Assembly: GCA_037389465.1 (NCBI GenBank)
Contig: JAZARR010000088.1
Span: 4,712,001 to 4,776,000 of the forward strand
DNA length: 64,000 nucleotides
From: Baylisascaris procyonis
Taxonomy: Eukaryota > Nematoda > Chromadorea > Rhabditida > Ascarididae
Direction of reading: 5' to 3'
Positions within the stretch are counted from its first letter, which is position 1; every line of letters starts with the position of its first letter. Positions 62,413 through 64,000 of this stretch are shown here, in pieces. The translations under genes and the position numbers were made by a program. The notes under the pieces are model-generated. The model saw nothing but the letters and a program-made list of their open reading frames with translations. It made no database searches and was not told the DNA's origin.

Positions 62413-63240
62413 GGCAATGTGGCGTAGTCGGTAAGGGGTCCGGCTCCCAGTGCGGAGGTGTCGGGTTCGACACCCTTCCGCACTCAGAGGATTTGTAAGA
62501 TTTGTCGCATTCTGCGCTCGATTCTCAATCATTCTCTAAACCTTGCTGGTTATGGAGAGTTTAGTTCCTTCAAAAGTCAGCTGTGATTGCTATGAGGTTT
62601 ATGGGCTGAAGAAGCTTTATGAAACAGTACGCAGGTTCGACCCCCACCGCGTCAGAAGCGTTTTCCAAGATTTGTCGCATTCCGCGATCGCTTCTCAATC
62701 ATTCTCTAAACCTTCCTGGTCATGGAGGGTTTAGTTCATTCAGAAATCGGTAGTGATAACTATGAGGTTCGTGGGCTAAAGCAGCGTAACGAATAGTCAG
62801 AACTGAGTTATAATGAAAGAAATTGAATCTATCAAACAATACTCGGGTTCGATACCCCCGCCTGCGTCAGGAGTTTTCTAAGATTTGTGGCATTCCGCGC
62901 CCGCTTCTAAATCAGACTCGTAAGCCTTTCTAGTTGTGGAGAGCTTAGTTGCCTCAAAAATCGGTTGTAATTGCTATGAGATTTATCAGCTAAAGGAGCT
63001 TAACGATTAGAGTGAAGTAGGTTGTATTGAATTCGATTGAATCTATCAAACAGTACACAGGTTCGACCTCTGCCTGTCTCAGGAGTGGCTTCGCCCTCTC
63101 GTCTTTGTACTACATATAAAAGTGGAGGAGAGGCTTCGCCCCACCCTTTATGTGTAACACATAGAAACGGGAAGGGGGACCTCACCCAACTTCCAGCCCC
63201 CGCAATCCCAACCGACCGCTTTAACCACCGGGCCAAATCT
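62413..63240 (+). repeat. Tandem tRNA-derived (SINE-like) array
   Basis: Copy 1 has an RNA polymerase III A box (tggcgtagtcgg, 62420-62431) and a B box (ggttcgacacc, 62464-62474) at tRNA-like spacing, but does not fold into a sound cloverleaf. B-box motifs recur at 62634, 62846 and 63060, about 170, 212 and 214 bases apart. Each of the first three is followed by the same tail: aagatttgt, cattc(t/c)gcg, tcattctctaaacctt (diverged in copy 3), tggag and gtttagtt. Between units is a block with gctatgag and gggctgaag/gggctaaag. The right end holds two gaggcttcgccc/gtggcttcgccc elements. On the minus strand a second A-box-like sequence (tttggcccggtggttaaag, about 63213-63235) marks the far edge. 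Confidence 0.75.
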
Positions 63241-63999
63241 ACCACGCAATCCCTGTCATTTCCACCGGTCTTTGTATTTCATAACGAAATTGTCATATTT
63301 CATAGTGAAATGGCCACAACCCCCTAGCCTGCTACCTTACATATGTACGCACGAGCGACTGTGTGCAATGGGTTCACCTCGAAGAGTACTCTCCCTCGAT
63401 AGCAAACTTGTGGGGAAAGCCCACAAATGTGAAAAATTGTGAGAGTGAGAATTTTCCCTCGAAATTTTGAGAACACTTTTCACCACCATACACAACACCG
63501 ATCCGGCTGTCCAACGAACTCATCCAAAAGAGTCGGCAGAGCAAGGGATAGAAAAAAATTTCAAAAATTCACCATTTTAAAGAGAATTATCGTTGGTACA
63601 AGGAAAAAGGGATTAACGATCTTTTATATGTACATAGATTTATTTCTTTTAAAGTCCTGAAACGGAGTATGTGAATGCAAAAGTATGTGAATGTGAGCAG
63701 TAAGAAGAATGTTTCATAAGAGTACAATATAGACGAATGGGCTTTTAATACACAACAGGAGCAATAGTGTGTAGATCAAAACGCCTCATACTACCCATGA
63801 TGCTACGGGAAACATCGTTAAAGTATATGAGGAACAGAACAGGGCGGCGGAGTAATAATCTCCAATTCTTACTTCGCCCATAGAGGAATACGAAGAAAAA
63901 ACGCGCGACATGACCGCTCACGGTCGAAGACGACTGCCCAACATATTTTGTGAGGCTAGCCTGAGGCAGAATCGGGAGGGTATAAAAGGGTTGATTTGC
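63241..63999. other. Window end, no supported gene
   Basis: Unrecognised sequence ending with copy 2 of the dispersed repeat at 63955-63995 and a short hairpin (gaccg-ctca-cggtc) near 63912. Short near-duplications (gtatgtgaatg twice at about 63667-63692) are present. Confidence 0.4.
63955..63995 (+). repeat. Dispersed repeat, copy 2
   Basis: Related to 45775-45820. Contains gggtataaaaggg, a TATA-like block. The element may continue past the window edge. Confidence 0.65.
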
Positions 64000-64000
64000 T

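Overview
This is a stretch of an AT-rich eukaryotic nuclear genome, almost certainly a nematode. The genes are broken into many small exons with GT..AG introns. Acceptors are short and worm-like (tttcag, tttag). Several 5' ends look like spliced-leader (SL) trans-splice acceptors a few bases upstream of the start ATG. The proteins read like nematode orthologues. Species cannot be fixed from the sequence alone; a parasitic clade III worm is a guess.

Five genes can be reconstructed exon by exon with matching reading phases. (1) 159-2134, minus: a 120-residue HMGA-like protein with two AT-hooks. (2) 9792-13037, plus: a 77-residue SERF/MOAG-4 protein. (3) 19173-23704, plus: electron transfer flavoprotein alpha subunit (ETFA), 8 exons, 336 residues. 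(4) 32488-35344, plus: TSPO, the mitochondrial outer-membrane translocator protein, 5 exons, 181 residues. (5) 38939-44996, minus: hexokinase, 10 exons, 498 residues. Hexokinase has evidence for two further alternative N-termini, one from upstream exons reaching 46794 and one from an internal first exon at 44167-44197.

Weaker coding signals are reported with low confidence. These are unrecognised exons at 27007-27234, 27814-27886 and 29600-29629; an open frame at 53186-53602; minus-strand open frames at 56459-56751 and 57395-57663 (the latter with membrane segments); and a possible exon at 59503-59618 with a nearby frame at 59849-60082.

The rest, mainly 2.2-9.8, 13-19, 23.7-27, 28-32.4, 35.3-38.9 and 46.8-64 kb, is AT-rich intergenic DNA. 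It holds a 31-bp minisatellite (50081-50397), a 44-bp triplication (7351-7481), a 21-bp triplication of an ATGCAAAT octamer (17357-17413), two diverged copies of a ~170-bp element (37411 and 37928), near-perfect hairpins (45858, 51047) and many G or C runs of ten or more. It also holds a tandem tRNA-derived (SINE-like) array at 62413-63240.

The recognised genes do not form one pathway. Three concern energy metabolism: hexokinase starts glycolysis in the cytosol, ETFA carries electrons from matrix dehydrogenases, and TSPO sits in the outer mitochondrial membrane. The spacing gives no evidence of an operon. No CRISPR array, rRNA gene, SL RNA gene or complete canonical tRNA gene was found.
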